From NCBI GenBank assembly GCA_964036665.1, contig OZ038531.1, positions 16,740,168-16,804,167 of the forward strand: DNA of 64,000 nucleotides, read 5' to 3'. The translations under genes were made by a program, and so were the position numbers. The first letter of the stretch is position 1. Each line of letters starts with the position of its first letter. This DNA is from Gordius sp. MW1 (lineage: Eukaryota; Nematomorpha; Gordioida; Gordea; Gordiidae). Under the pieces are notes generated by a model that saw only the letters and a program-made list of their open reading frames with translations, had not been told where the DNA came from and did not search any database. Positions 48,561 to 61,529 of this stretch are shown here, one piece after another.

Positions 48561-49294
48561 AACAAACATGAATTATAGAAATTTATTATTTGTATTATCT
48601 CGTAGAATCGACCGTTTTATTGTACGCGAAACTCGTAAATTTTCAGTTGATTTTCGAGGTATAAAAACAACCTTATTCTTCTTCTTCGTCGTTTAAAGTC
48701 CGTTTTCCAGGATCTCCTGGGTTGGCCAAAAAAAACTTATTGGTTTTTAAAATATAACTAACTAAATAGTTTAGCAGTATTTTAAGCTCGTTTTGCGTTT
48801 TTGTGCATAGGGTACTAGTACTTTACGGTAGTAATAATGATAAATGGATATTAATCGAAATATATTTAATATGTAAAAAGGTAATTTTGAATATAATTTT
48901 TGAGAATCACTAAATTATTTATGATATGAAACATTTCTCAATATAATGGTTTTATAAATTATCAGATAGGTAATATAGTTTTATTAAAAACTATCGAATA
49001 AAACAATCAGAGAGAAATATTAGTGTGTTTATAAATCTACTATAAGGCTAATTTAAATTGTGTTTCTTTAAAATAGATTATAATGTACAATTTATAGGCT
49101 GGCGTATACAATTGATAAAAAATATAACAAATGCTATAAAATAATTATTGTACACTATCATGGATTGGATTTTTAAAAATTATAAATAAGTCGCCTAATT
49201 TTTGTATAACGTAATTAACATTGTAATTGGCAGGATAGTTGATTAAATTTAAATAAGTAAAATAATCCCTATTAATGTGTATAAATAAAAAGAA
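48561..49294. other. Interval between convergent SDA1 and RhoGAP genes
   Basis: AT-rich 3' flanking DNA of both genes. aataaa-type signals are common by composition, so no polyadenylation site can be singled out. Confidence 0.5.
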
Positions 49295-52200
49295 CTAATT
49301 GGGCATAGAATTCTGGTAGTATTTTGCCTGAAAAAGGACGTTTATCCACAAATCATATTCTTCTTTAGTATTGCATACAACGGCATAGGATGGAATTTGA
49401 TCAGTCGGCGCGGTGTTGGAAGACGGGTAAAAAAAGGTGAATCCAAGTTTTCTAAAATATATACAATTAATTAATGCAATTTAATAAACATTTTAAGAAA
49501 AATAATCTTTTCCCATGATCATATATTTTACATAATAGCGGTGTAAAATTTTGCAACACTTTTTCGTGTTGTATAATGTTAAAAAAATTAATCAACGTTA
49601 AATGCGAATTATAACAATACGACCTTAGTTAGGGAAGGCAAAGGGCTAATAATGATTAAATATTTTGTTAATTCCTTGAATGACGGAGTAAATTAAAATT
49701 TGGAAATATAATATTATAAAACATTTGTTCAATAACATATTATAAAAAATTTAATAAGAGAAGCGACTTGGAATACAAAAATCTTAAATGTAACGATCAG
49801 AAAAAGAGTTGAATATTTATTCAACTAGGGTAAACTAAGGGCTTAGGAAAGGGGCTCCGATATTTCGGCCCACTTGTGACGATTATCAAGGGGAAAAAAG
49901 AGAAAGTATCTTAAAATAAAGGCATAGCGAGGGAAAAGTGCTCACCACGATATAGTAAATAAAAGAACCACGTTTTCTTCATTACGCCTCTATTTTAAAA
50001 TACCCTATCTATTTTTTCCCTCTTGATAAGGATCACACAAAATGACCGAAATATTCGAGACCATTAATAGAACCCGCTAGTTTATATAATGATTTGATTA
50101 TTTCTGAGTATGTTATTTTGTATTAAACGTAATTGACACAATATTTATAGCAAAAAAAAATTTCCACTCTTAAATAATGTTTCTAATTTTTGGCACATAA
50201 GTAGGTAAAATCCACTATTGATTCATGAATCGCTAAGCCTTAATTACTGTTTACCCTCACCCTAAGCTTCATTACTTAATGCTTCGATAAATTTACCAAT
50301 AAAAAATTTATAAATTTTATTGAAATGTAAGTTGAAGCAAAAAAAGTTCTTTAGCCCTAACGACAAATAATAAATTAATACTCATTCGGAGGGTCTCTTT
50401 CGGCCTCAATTCCCTGATAAATTGACATGTTTTCGATGCTAAATTCTCCTAAAGCATTGCTCCCACTCTTGGCGCTCTTGTAATAACTCAAAGTCGATCG
50501 ACTAAATTCGAAGCAAAACTTCTTGTAGGGCGTATGCGCTTTTTTCTTATCGGGACAACTGCATGACATCCTCAGTTCTGCACAAACCGAAAAAGGTATC
50601 AGGCCCTGTTATGAATTTACCAAAATATGATTAAAATAAGGATAATATTAAAAAAAACCTAATTCATAGTAGTGTTGTAAAAACGGCTGGGTTTTGTTTG
50701 GTCGACCTTTGGCTTAAGTCGACAGGTTGACCTAACAAAACCTAGCCGTTTTTTGCGAGGTCAAATTTTGATCCGTAAATAGTGGGGGGGGGGGAGGGGC
50801 GTGCATTTAGGGGAGCCGGTCGAGGATAATTATTATGCAGCATTTTTGACAAATGATAATGTTTGCCTAAGGTTTGGTAGTTAGACTGCCTGACAACTTC
50901 AAAAAAAGAAGATTAATTAAATGATTATAGGAGTATACAAATCTATATCGATTGTAATAACTGCTTATGGAAAGTTTTTGGACGGTCTTATTTTCGACAT
51001 ATTAGTGTTAAATAAATCAAAAAGGCTATTAAAACTCAGGGCAGCTTACTAATAAAGCGTAAGGAATGTATAATGCGAAACCAAATAAATATTATAGGGA
51101 AATTTGCCCATAGGAGATGATAAAATTAGAATCTACATTTTAGTTTACGACTGTAAAAACTAAAAACCGCCTACAAATATGCAATCCCCTCTAAAATACT
51201 AAAAATAAAAATTCAAAGAAAAAGCTTTTACTACGTTCCTGTAAATTCCAATAAACAAGTATTACATAGTCATAAAACCCGAAAACAAAACATTTTATAA
51301 GAGTTAAACTTTGACACTTTCTTGAGTTATGTAAATACATAGTAAGCCTATAACAAAATTTAGGGAATATTACATAATTTTTAAAAAACAAAGCGTTACC
51401 ATTCGGTTTATTGCAGGTTTCCACGGATCTTTAACTAGTTTGATGACAACTAATTCACCATTAATATTCTCGTCCGCTCTTATATTCGCACTTTCATTTA
51501 ACTCAACGAGCGTCGCTATATCGCTCCAGGAAGAACTTATTTTAAGAGGCCCTTCAACGTTCACAAACCCATTTTCAGCCATTAAATCTTCGCTAAACAA
51601 CGATTTTGACATCACAACGCCATTGCCACTTTCTGGTTGTTCTTTCGAAATTGTCATTTTCCGGACACTCGAAGAAGACCCGAACGAGAACTTTTTCATC
51701 CCCGAATTTTTACTACTCCGATCGGTCATAAAGCTTCTACTATGCGCTTTAATCTTGGGCAGCAGCATTCGGCCCAAGGATTTAGGAGCGTTTTCTGACG
51801 TTGCGCTCGAAACCTGTGGCGTATTTGTGGTGCTAAATTTGGTAGTCCATCCCAATACGACTTCGCTCAAAATAAGCTCGAGCGGAGCTAGAGGGCGCTT
51901 TAGCTGTCCACTCTTAACACATTCCATCAAGCACCAATCGCCTATGCTAAGTGTATCGCAGGTTGATCCCAAATCCTCATTTTTATTCTTGCAAAACTGC
52001 GATTTCAGCAAGGAATTTAGCTTGGCCTTAAATTCACTTTTATCGGGGCTCTCATGGTTAGGCAATCCCGATTGAGTGTCCTGTTCTAAGTGAGCGTCTA
52101 TGAATGGAATTGATGAGTGTTGAACCACAGCCTGTGGCATAAAATGGGCCAAGGCCTGAACTTTAAGCTCTTCAGCCGTAACAGTAGATGATATTTTGGT

Positions 52201-55200
52201 GAAAAAGCAATTTTCATCCTTCGTAGAGCCTTCGTGAAACGCATAAAAATGATCTTAGCAAATAATATTAAGAATGAATTACGTAAATGCTCTATAAACG
52301 CAATTATTAAATTAAAATCTTAGGGTACTTAATGTTCACGGTAAAACAAACAATATTGATTAAACCTATTTCGCGTGTTTAAGACATCTCATATAGGTTT
52401 ATATCGTGCCACAAGAACGTTAAGAACATTTCGTAAAATTATTGGCATAATGTTAGCGAATAATTTCAAAGTTCTATAATATTACTAGTTACAAAACACT
52501 AATTTTCATCTATGAATAAAAACAAAGTTATAATAAAAGTTAAAAACAGCTTTATTTGTCAATTACAGCTATCGTTGTTTGGGGAGGTTTCAGGAGGCGA
52601 TAAAAATTCAAACGATTTATCGAAATATATAGGAATCATAAATTCGCCAGCCCTGCTTGAACTGGCGCTTTTAGCCAGGGACATTTTATGCAAGCCTTCT
52701 TTTATCTTTTTTTCCACCTCGTCCTCACTCGAAGTGATCTATGTAATAAAAGTTTTAAAACAAATTATATAAGTTCAAATAACAATTCAATAGCAATATC
52801 GCAATGTTTTCCAAATATTTATAATACATAACTTTTTTTTTTATTTCATTCATCTTCACAGGACAGGGATTTTTAACTCTAATAAAATAGTTTTCTAACA
52901 TTTTAATTTAAAATATATAGATTTGAAAATGTTTTAGCCTTAATTTATAATCAAAAACTCTTCGCTTTAAAAACTCGATGGCCAATGTATTAATGGAAAC
53001 CCAAATTGATACATGGATAATCATTATAACTAAACTTTTCAAAAACATAAGCTAAACCAAAATGCTTAATTATAAGCTAACTTCATCTAAATAAAAAATA
53101 TGAATTGCGATAAAGTGAATGATTGCCTATATGATTAAATATCAAACTAATTGGTCTGAAAGGAAAAATACAACCGAAGAGCCCCTTTCAGCAATAAAAT
53201 ATTCATGCCAAATATATAATTAAAAAGCAAAGTTAATGTAAAAAACAAATATCAAAATGAATTTAAATAAACAGCAATAAATACTCATTTAGAAACGCCT
53301 TGATTAATATGCTCATAAGCCTCGTCTTTTTTGTCTTCGGGCAAGACAAAGTGTTTTTTTTAAATTAGAACATAACTAAACATGATTGATTATAACCTTT
53401 TTAAATAGTATACATTTCATTAAAATTATAAAACAAAAATTTTCTAAACAATTTTTGAAAATAAAGGCAATTTGGGTCAAAGAAGACGAGATATTACAAT
53501 AAAAAGGCATAATTATAATTTTTTGTTGTTGCAAATAGGGCAAAACTCACGTTAAATATGCTAGGATATTCGGTGATGAGTTCGCTCACAACCAATATGT
53601 ACCAACTGGTGTCGGTGTAATCTTCGAATTCGGGACACTTATCATTGCGAGGAGCCATGAGGTTTGGACCAAAAACTGAACCCAAATTTTGAGCGTTCAT
53701 ATGATTTAAGGCTTCAGCTTTAGTTACGGCGTGAAGATGACCTGATGGTTTAATTAAAAACCGTGCAAAATTTTAGTAAAGTTCTGTTAACTAAGAAGAA
53801 TTTTAAATTTAAGATACTAAAAGAAGACGCGCAATACTTGCTAGTATTTTTAAGAATTTTAGATCGAGAAAACTATGGAATTTATTAGAAAAGCGAATAA
53901 TCTTCAAATCACTATTTTAAAAGTACAGAATTTAAAAAGTAATTAAACATCTAACGTGCTTGCCAAATGATTAACTATTAAACTCGATAAAACTCATAGC
54001 AATCGATTCATTTCTAAAAAACTTGATAAAAAAACGTTTTAAAATATAAAACAAAAGTTAACCCTTATACTGTCAAATTACCTAGGAGGCGTTTAAGCGT
54101 AGCGTAATTAATGGGCGGCAAGCCCGTTTTGAGCGCATCAGCGTACGCTGTAGCCTTTAGCGCAGGAGGGTCCATGGAAAAGCGTACACTCTTCAAACGC
54201 TCTAACAAGTTTTCGGGGATGAGCGCTTCTGGTAATTGCCTCAAATAACGCTTAAGAGCGTTAGCGGCGTCATGTTCGCTGTAACGCTCTCGCGTCAATA
54301 CAATCTCGGTGTTGGGTATGAGTTGCTGGATCGTGGTAGCGTTATTTAGGCACATTGCTTTGAGCAGATTTTCTATCTTAGCCTGTGATCCGTTAAGTCG
54401 GTAAATCCCGCGCGTTTCAATGCCTAAGAAACGAGGTAGACTATGTATGACTCACTGATCTTAAAGTAGAGGCCTGCAAGGGTACTTAAAACTAAATATG
54501 TTTTCGGGTCGGGTTCGTGTCGTAAATTTTAAAATGGATAAGAGTCGAGTTTTGTAGGAGTTGAAAATTTAAAAAATTCTCTAGGGTCGGCTCGAAGGTT
54601 ATAAATTTTCATCAACTTTTAAAAAATACGCATATCAACACCCCTTACATTGTAAACTTAACAAATTCCGTTTCATTCGCCATCAAAAGATCAACCTTTT
54701 GATTCAAACCGCTTTACTAAAAGCCGGCTTCCCTTCCATTCTCGAACCATCAGAACCCACTCTTGAGGGTAGAATGCGCCCCGATGGAACATCCACAATT
54801 CCATGGGATGACGGTAAGTTCCTATCTTGGGACTTTACCTGCATCGACGTATTTGCACCCTCTAACAATAACGCTGACCCGTTAGCTCTAGCGGAAGCAC
54901 GCAAAACTCATAAATACCGTGATATAATTCCTTCTAAAATTTTTATCCCTATCGTGGCTTCATGTTCCGCCACTTTTGGCAAACAGGCATTAGCCTTCTT
55001 TAAATTGATAGGAAAAAGATCTCCCGAAGGAAAATACTCAGCAAGTTTTCTTTTGCGCCAAAAAATAGGAATTTTAATTGCCAAATACAATTATAAGGCA
55101 TTTTCCGACACCTGGCCTCTGGCCCTCGATGAAGATGAAGAGTAGTCACGCTTTTTATTTATTTATTTATTGATCGTGTTTTATATTTTTTATATATATA

Positions 55201-55225
55201 GATTTTACTTAATAAAGATTTTTAA

Positions 55226-55261
<36 letters not shown>

Positions 55262-58200
55262 AAAACAGCTATCCATATGACCTCTACAGTCAATCAATAG
55301 AAATGGCTGCGAATTTTTTAAATTTGAACACTAACGATCATGATAAAATGATTCTTACCATAATCATTGATAAAGTTGATAAGTTTTTCCACCACCAAGG
55401 GTACGCACCGATCGTATATGAGCGCAGCGTCTGATATTACGGCATCGCTAGAATCATGCTGCCCAGCTATCGTTTCTTTCTCATCGTTGGAGTTAGCTAG
55501 CGGTAAAACGTGCAATCTTTGTTCGTTCAGGCGGGAACCGTTGAGGTAAACGGCTGCGCTCAGAGCGTCAAACCAATGGGCAGTTTGAGCGTCAGCGTCG
55601 CTGCAGCAAACGTACAAGTGGGGCGTTAAATAACGCTCGCGCGGATGGGAAAGGGTAGGAAAATCTATTACGAGATAGGCACTAGGTGCCATTCCACTTG
55701 TAGCTGTTGCTTCAGCGTCACCGTCCAGGTTAAGGAAACTCGAAGATGTTTCGGAGCTCTTAATATATGAAAAGATGGCATGCCTAACTAATTACTAGTG
55801 TTGCTAAAAAGCGCGACTTACCTACGCTGTTGAAATAAGTAAACGGACTCAGTACCATCACCATCAAAAGAGTTTCGTGATAAGTGCTTCCCTAGTGTAA
55901 GGTCCCTTTTTTTAGTGATCCCCTCCCCAAAGGTCCAGGATCTTAGATAAAATTACTATGGGGCGAGCGTTGTTAATTTTATAAAACCCCCACATGTCTC
56001 GTATTTCCTGCTACACTTGTGAAATTTAGATTTACTTATATATATTACTGCACAGCGACATACATCGTGTTGTTGACGATAACAACTAGCAAACACCCCG
56101 TAACTTATATCTAATGGCACATCCGACTCTCTATGACAAAATAATATAATAGTGGTCGGTTAGCAAACTAGAGATCTGCACGGGCAGGCCCAGCCCGTGG
56201 GCGGGTCTAAAGTGCTTAAAAAAATACGGGCGGACTAGGACGGGCCTAGCAATTTTTAAAACGGGTACGGACGGGCCGACCTTCTAAAAATGGTCCGTTG
56301 CAAATCTCTAAGCATAACATCCGTATTGAAAGTCTTCAAAAAAAGAAGACTAGCACTTATTATATGGCTGTTTCATGCACACCATAATATCACTCTAGCA
56401 GACCCCTCGGCGCACACGTTACGACACTACTAATTACCAGAATAAAGAGATTCCTAATCCACCGTTTAAAGGGATAATTTTTGGTAAAACAAACTTTAAA
56501 CTACAAAGCGATAACTACTCATAATTTTCACGGTATAATTGAACAAGCAATCTTTGTTATGTGAAAAATTATTTTATCACCTAGTTTTGTAAGGTATAAA
56601 TGCACATTATATGGACTAATATATACAAACCTTTTTGAGGCTAGAACATTTTTTGAGATTTATTCGCAAAGCACTTCTTAAATCTCGAGAACGGGTTATA
56701 TCGTCCCTCACGCTCCAGTACCAAAGACGGCGATCCCGGGTTAAACAAGCAACCCCTAAACTCCATTCCTGGCATCAAGTCAACAAAAACACAAATAAAA
56801 ATACGTTCTTTATAAAAAAACTGAAAGGGACCTGAACAAAAATCCTACAGGGCACATACACAGTTTTTTGCAATTAGTCAGTTTAGTAGGCTCATAAATT
56901 TCGAGAGTCCCATTTCCCTTTATGTTAGAACTTAAAACAAAATTATAATTCTCACAAGTCTTATCATCCTGAATTCCTTAGCCAAATGTTGTGGTAGTTA
57001 GAGTAATTGCTTGGCATAAACAATCTCGAGATAATTACTTCATGAGTAAGCGCATTGTACTAGAGTTAGTTGTATGGCCTTGCATACTTGGCAGGGCACA
57101 AAATTGCCAAGTAAGCAGTAACTGGGATCGATCCCAGAAGATTTAGAGATACCATAAATAAGCAAGTATACACTCTAATTTGATAAAAACCTACTACTTA
57201 CTATCTGTTTAAATGAGTTTTATAAAAGTTTTCCACAGACTATAATAATAAATATATTAATTTTTATAATAACTAATAAAGCTAACCCCTATGAGAGTGT
57301 CTTTGAGGTATACGTAGCCTATTTGCTGTATGCCGGGGGACGGTGCCTGAAATGCCCGTGATATGACGTGAAATTGTTTGACCATTAGAGCAATGGCCAA
57401 CATCCACTCATCTCTGGCTTGTGTGGAGGGCAGGCATATGGTCGCAATTATATTTTCGGGAGGTTTCGTTTTTAGCACCAAATTGTACCTAAGAGGATAA
57501 AAAATCACAAACGAATTCTGGAAGGACCTTTTGTCTAAAATTTCTAAGGATAGTACTAAATCTTTAAACACAATCGCTATAAAAGCCCATCAATTTCTAA
57601 AATACCACTACGTTAGCAAAGTAGTTTTTTACAATTTGTTAAATACCAATGAGCACAGTTTAAATAAAAAAAGGTGAATGTGGGTTTGCAGGGTCGATTA
57701 GGGCGGATTTATAAGCAGGCGATTTAAATGCTTTGGTTTTGATAAATAAAATAATTTAACACATTTTAAAATGACAAGTTTATTAAATTATTCCCCTGGT
57801 AATTTATATTTTTAGAGAATAATATATTTGTCTCACAATGCTAATATGCTCAAGGAAGGAAAGGTGTGCCATCATTGAATCAAGCATTCTTTTACAAGTA
57901 ACAAATGTTGGTTATAAGTTTGCAGAAAAACTACATTTTCCTTATCCAAATTACTCCTAACTACACCCCCGGCATTGCTTAATGGCCAAGTAAAACAAAC
58001 CAAGAAAGTTCAAGTTTTTAACCTTCAAAATAGACTTATTTTAAATAAAAAAAGGTTTTGAGCAGCTGTGTAAAATTTTTACTAGCTAATTATTTATAAG
58101 GATATTTACTTAGGGTGTTGGCATCAATAATGAGTTCTGCTAAAAATCACATTTTAATATATAAGTTATTTCAAAAATAATAAAAAAAAACTTAGAAGAA

Positions 58201-59189
58201 ATTAAAAAGAAACCTTAGATTGCAGATATATTTAGATATTATTGCATATTTAAATGTCAGGTTTTAAAAATCTATAAAAAAAGTTGAGTGTTAGATAAAT
58301 AATTATGATTGGATTAATGGACTATAAAGCCTTAAATATCTTTATATTTTATTTGTTAAAAATTATTTTATAATAAGCATCAAAACTTAATAAAAAGTTA
58401 TGGCTAACTTTCCTTGGTGAGAAGAATTATGAGCTTCAAGTGATAATACCCTGGCACAGTATATAGTCAATAAGGGATAGGAAGAAGTTTTTTTGAAACA
58501 CTTATAAAGATTTGATGGCGAATCTGATAAATTGGTAGCATGGTACACATTTATTTTCCCATCTTTTAATTTAACTAGCCTCTTATGAAAGTTATTGCTT
58601 TTTTTAATTATGGTTTTCTGATCTTTGTATACAGTATCAATCAAATTTCCATTTTGACAATTTTGTTGCTTAATCTGTATATCAACTTCTCCTTCCAAAT
58701 CACATTCGTTTTTATATATATCTAGCTTTTGATAAAATGGAGGTTGGGCTCTTACATTTTGGATTTCCTTCAAAAAAACAAACAAATGTATAATTTTTTT
58801 AAGCCTTCAATTAAAAATCTAGCTTACATTATTGTCCAAAGTCTCTTCCGATTGAACTAAAAATTAATACAAAATTAAAATCAAATATAATTACTAAACG
58901 ATATATAGGCTTAAATTTAATTACAAAATTTTGATGAGCTGGTTTCGGAGTCATCATCCGAGGAGGATAAACATATTAAATCCGAATCCCGAACTTTGTG
59001 AAATTTGTTAGAACTCTCATCTCTAATATCAGCCTGTTCTTCAACAACGTTACAAATTAACGGTTTTAAAATTGGAGAAGTCAATGTGGACGATGGTATT
59101 GAAAGTAATTGGGAAATTGACTCATGGCGATTGCATTTTTTTGACCTCACCTGTACCTCGGGAAAACCATCTGACAAATATGTTTTCAT
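49295..59189 (-). CDS. ARAP-type RhoGAP protein with PH and Ras-association domains
   Basis: Exons in reading order: 59189-58925, 58856-58828, 58767-58409, 57576-57287, 55758-55359, 54423-54082, 53741-53551, 52738-52567, 52229-51400, about 50576-50382, 49451-49295 (stop TAG). Rho GTPase-activating module: YDRCVPLVVEKLINFI, then the arginine finger in ETRGIYRLNG, LKRYLRQLPEALIP, and NAQNLGSVFGPNLMAPR. Upstream are PH-like segments (FHKRLVKLKDGKINVYH; QARDEWMLAIALM). Downstream is a Ras-association region (GEFMIPIYFD, STVTAEELKVQALA), DWCLMECVKSGQLKRPLAPL, and a final PH (YKKFCFEF..LSYYKS; EEYDLWINVLF). Phases agree except at two places, 58409/57576 and 51400/50576, so a short exon is probably missing at each. 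PH-RhoGAP-RA-PH order is that of ARAP proteins, but the zinc-finger ArfGAP is not seen. The ATG at 59189 has an in-frame stop just upstream. Confidence 0.85.
49856..50073. mobile_element. Foldback MITE in RhoGAP gene intron
   Basis: The left ggctccgatatttcggccca..cacttgtgacgattatcaag is mirrored by cttgataaggatcacac..gaccgaaatattcgagacc at the right. Inner tcttaaaataaaggc and gcctctattttaaaa also pair. Non-coding. The ends are diverged and the duplication is unclear. Confidence 0.6.
50669..50760. mobile_element. Short MITE of the tagtgttgtaaaaacgg family in RhoGAP gene intron
   Basis: Left gtagtgttgtaaaaacggct and right cctagccgttttttgcgag are inverted, with ttggtcgacctttgg between. At 92 bp it is the shortest family member here. 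Confidence 0.6.
54467..54630. mobile_element. hAT left-end fragment in RhoGAP gene intron
   Basis: Starts tagaggcctgcaagggta and continues with ttcgggtcgggttcgtgtcg, matching the cccgac group in complement. The right end is missing, apparently replaced by the poly(A)-tailed insertion. Confidence 0.55.
54631..55259 (+). mobile_element. Poly(A)-tailed retro-insertion with ORF, in RhoGAP gene intron
   Basis: An open frame (ATG at 54699, stop 55143-55145) is followed by AATAAA at 55211-55216 and a 31-A tract at 55229-55259, in the antisense orientation to the host gene. The frame extends upstream without stop to about 54635. It contains PSILEPSEPTLEGRMRPDG, then PWDDGKFLSWDFTCIDVFAP and KRSPEGKYSASFLLRQKIGI. 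I associate RPDG..W..G..L.WD.T..D..A followed by a long spacer with a domain found C-terminal to reverse transcriptases in several animal retroelements, possibly a PD-(D/E)xK-like fold; this is from memory of the pattern. Truncated at its 5' end. Flanking duplications are not clear. Confidence 0.65.
55859..55985. repeat. Dispersed repeat fragment in RhoGAP gene intron
   Basis: Contains gcttccctagtgtaaggtcc and tttagtgatcccctcccc, the inverted counterpart of about 8740-8830. Two partial copies do not reveal full ends. Confidence 0.5.
56169..56310. mobile_element. 142-bp hAT MITE in RhoGAP gene intron
   Basis: Termini tagagatctgcacgggc and ggtccgttgcaaatctcta, with gcccgtgggcggg and acgggcctag repeats between. 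The flanks tagcaaac and agcataac are only partly alike, so the duplication is imperfect. Confidence 0.7.
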
Positions 59190-59542
59190 AAAAAATTAAT
59201 CCTACTGGTACATATCAGCTGACATTATCCCTATCAACTCGCCGAAAAAAATCTTGCCGAATTTATATTGGGGCATTAACAATTATTTTCCCATTATCAT
59301 AAAAAAAACCCTAGATTAATTTTTTACAATAGTTATCAATTTTATTATAAAAAATACCTAAATTATAACTTTAATCCGAAATTGAATGATTAATATGCTT
59401 TTTTGTTGAATGACATTTTCTAATTGGGGGACATTTTTTAAAATTCGGCAAGTTGACGGGCCACCACATAAACGGATGATGAAGTTAACAACGCTTAGAT
59501 CTCTAAAAATTGCTGTCTACGAGAAAAAACATTTATACTTGT
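59190..59542. other. Upstream of the RhoGAP gene ATG
   Basis: AT-rich, with taattttttatg leading into the start. If further 5' exons exist (for example encoding a SAM or ArfGAP region), I cannot see them here. Confidence 0.4.
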
Positions 59543-60459
59543 CAGTGGCGTAGCTAGGGGGCCAAGAGCAAAAACCGGGCCGCATGGGCCCCCCCCCCCA
59601 GGAAAAATCTTGGGCCCCTGGGCCCCGTAAGCCTTTTTTTATTTTATCTTAATTAAGGAAGAATATGAGGATTATAAGTTGTATTTGAATTTAACTTTTA
59701 ATTATAATATAAAGCTTAAATATTTGTTTAATAAATGCAGTTTTAACGGTTAATAGCCTAATATTAACTTTAAATGATGTTAGAGGATCACTATCAAATT
59801 TTTATAATAAGGCGAAAGATTTAGCTGCAATTTTTGATTAATTACCTTCTAAACATATAAAAAAACAAAAAAGTATGACACTTTTTACTCTTTTGAATCT
59901 ACCATTTCATTAATTGATTACAAAATTGATTTATATTATCCTAACATCGATAGAATAATAGCAGAATTTAACATAAGCTTTTGGGGAATTAATTGTAATT
60001 TATATAAGAACCCTTCAACCTCTTATTTTTGCGATAAATCTCTTTTGACAGAAATAATTATTTATTATGAATGAAAACTGCAAGATGCCAAAATAATAAC
60101 CGCAAAAAATTATGTAATGTATTATAATTCTTTACCTTCGAATAAAATAAACTGCAATGATATTTTTTCACCTATTAAAATGTTACCCTCAACAGTGTTT
60201 TCAAATTTTATTATTTTGATTAAAATAATTTTAACTAACCCAATAACTTCATGTTCATGCGAAGGATCGTTTTCATTGCTAAAATGGATTAAAACTATCT
60301 TCGTTCCACAATTGGACAAGATAGGTTATCTACCTTAGCTTTATTGAGCTTAAAACATGACTTTATAAATGTTATTCCCCTGGATGATATTATAAATTCG
60401 TTTGTAACATCGAGTAAATGGCGTAATGAACTATTATTAAAAGACTAATTTTAATATTT
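59543..60459 (+). mobile_element. hAT relic with CAGTGGCGTAGC terminus
   Basis: The left end cagtggcgtagctagggggc is a common hAT terminus, followed by ggccgcatgggccccc motifs. A + strand frame at 60117-60336 includes LTNPITSCSCEGSFSLLKWI, the C-terminal dimerisation signature of a different hAT branch (P.TSC.CERSFS.L..IKT). In the same general reading, a SSKWRNELLLKD-like tail ends near 60450. Frames are broken. The right terminus is absent; the HINE-like repeat starts where the coding trace stops. Confidence 0.65.
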
Positions 60460-61520
60460 AATGAAAAAACTCGGGCCTTCGGCCCTCGTGGGAAGGGGGA
60501 GAAGAGAAGGGGGAGAAGGGAAGGGGAAGGGGAGGAGGGGAAGGGAAGGGGGGACGACTCATCTATACTCCATATAAATGTATCATATTTGCTATGCAAT
60601 TTATGGGCGAGAAAGGTGTATTGTTTTCAAGAATAATAATTTTATCATAAATATTTTTATAACAAATTTGTTATACCTTTGTTAGAATATAGCTAATATT
60701 TAATTTCAGACAATTTATCTCCCTTAATAAACTTAGGAAGAACGTCTAGCTGGGTTGTGAGGAGATAACTCACTTCTATTTAAATTCGTGATTTGTGACT
60801 ATTTGTGTCTCTTACTTGACTAATTAAAATTCCTTTCATACCAAGAATTAACAAATAAACTAGTAATTTAGAGTATAATAATTTTTTCATACAAAAAAAT
60901 ACACCGTTATTTTTTTCATTGGTCAGTAGTCAGCGGACGGCCAAAAAGTCATATAATCAATGGTATTAACAAGAACAATATATTAATTTAATTAAAAAAA
61001 AATACTTAAAACATATGAAAGAGTTAAGATAAGAGTATAGTGAAATGCAGTAAATTAATAAATGGGGTAAATCACTAAGTTTAAAAACGGGTATATGTGC
61101 CAAAATTCAAAAATATTTAAAATTAGGCGTGTAACAAACATTATATTATAAAACATCACAATGTTAAGATTTTGCAGAATTGTTGGGGGAAATTTTTTGT
61201 TGAATTCGAACAATTTTTAATTAAAAATATCAGAACAAAATTTTAACAGCAATAGAAGATGTTTGGATTCACATTTTGGCCAATGGTCATTTTTTTCCTT
61301 TGGTCAGAAGCCAGGACACGTTAAAAGTCGATATAAATACATAAGAGTCAAAAAAAAGAAAAAAAAATTCGATTCACACTTTGGCCAGTGATCATTTTTT
61401 CCATTGGTCAGCAGCCACCAGACGGCCAAAAAGTCATATTATCAATGGTATTAACAAGAACATTATACAAATTTTCCATTTAATTAAAAAAAACGGGATT
61501 CGACCCACATTAAAAATAGA
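60460..61520 (-). mobile_element. HINE/DINE-1-like element, inverted copy
   Basis: Begins actcgggccttcggccctcg, containing the hairpin gggccttcggccc, then a purine tract (60490-60552), cgactcatct and tttgctatgcaatttatggg at about 60587, exactly mirroring 15484-15605. Tandem-array units with cagcggacggccaaaaagtc and ttggccaatggtcat follow (60910-61440), as does ttttgcagaattgttggggg, matching 15225-15245. The far end with the GTCC microsatellite is missing or beyond recognition. Confidence 0.55.
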
Positions 61521-61529
61521 GGCATAGGC

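Noticed and set aside
51440..52075. 211-codon + strand frame
   Set aside because: It is the complement of the long RhoGAP-gene exon 52229-51400, whose - strand translation carries the family motifs.
53281..53345. Possible extra exon of the RhoGAP gene with AG and GT borders
   Set aside because: The exons 53741-53551 and 52738-52567 already join in phase, and neither reading of this piece matches the family.
55318..55358. Continuation of the RhoGAP frame past 55359
   Set aside because: The phrase ends at a strong gtaaga donor and the next RhoGAP block (arginine finger) resumes at 54423 in matching phase.
57000..57160. tRNA-like sequence with an A-box-like tggtagttagagtaattgct and gggatcgatccc
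   Set aside because: The two boxes are about 120 bp apart and no cloverleaf could be drawn by eye; at most a decayed tRNA-derived repeat.
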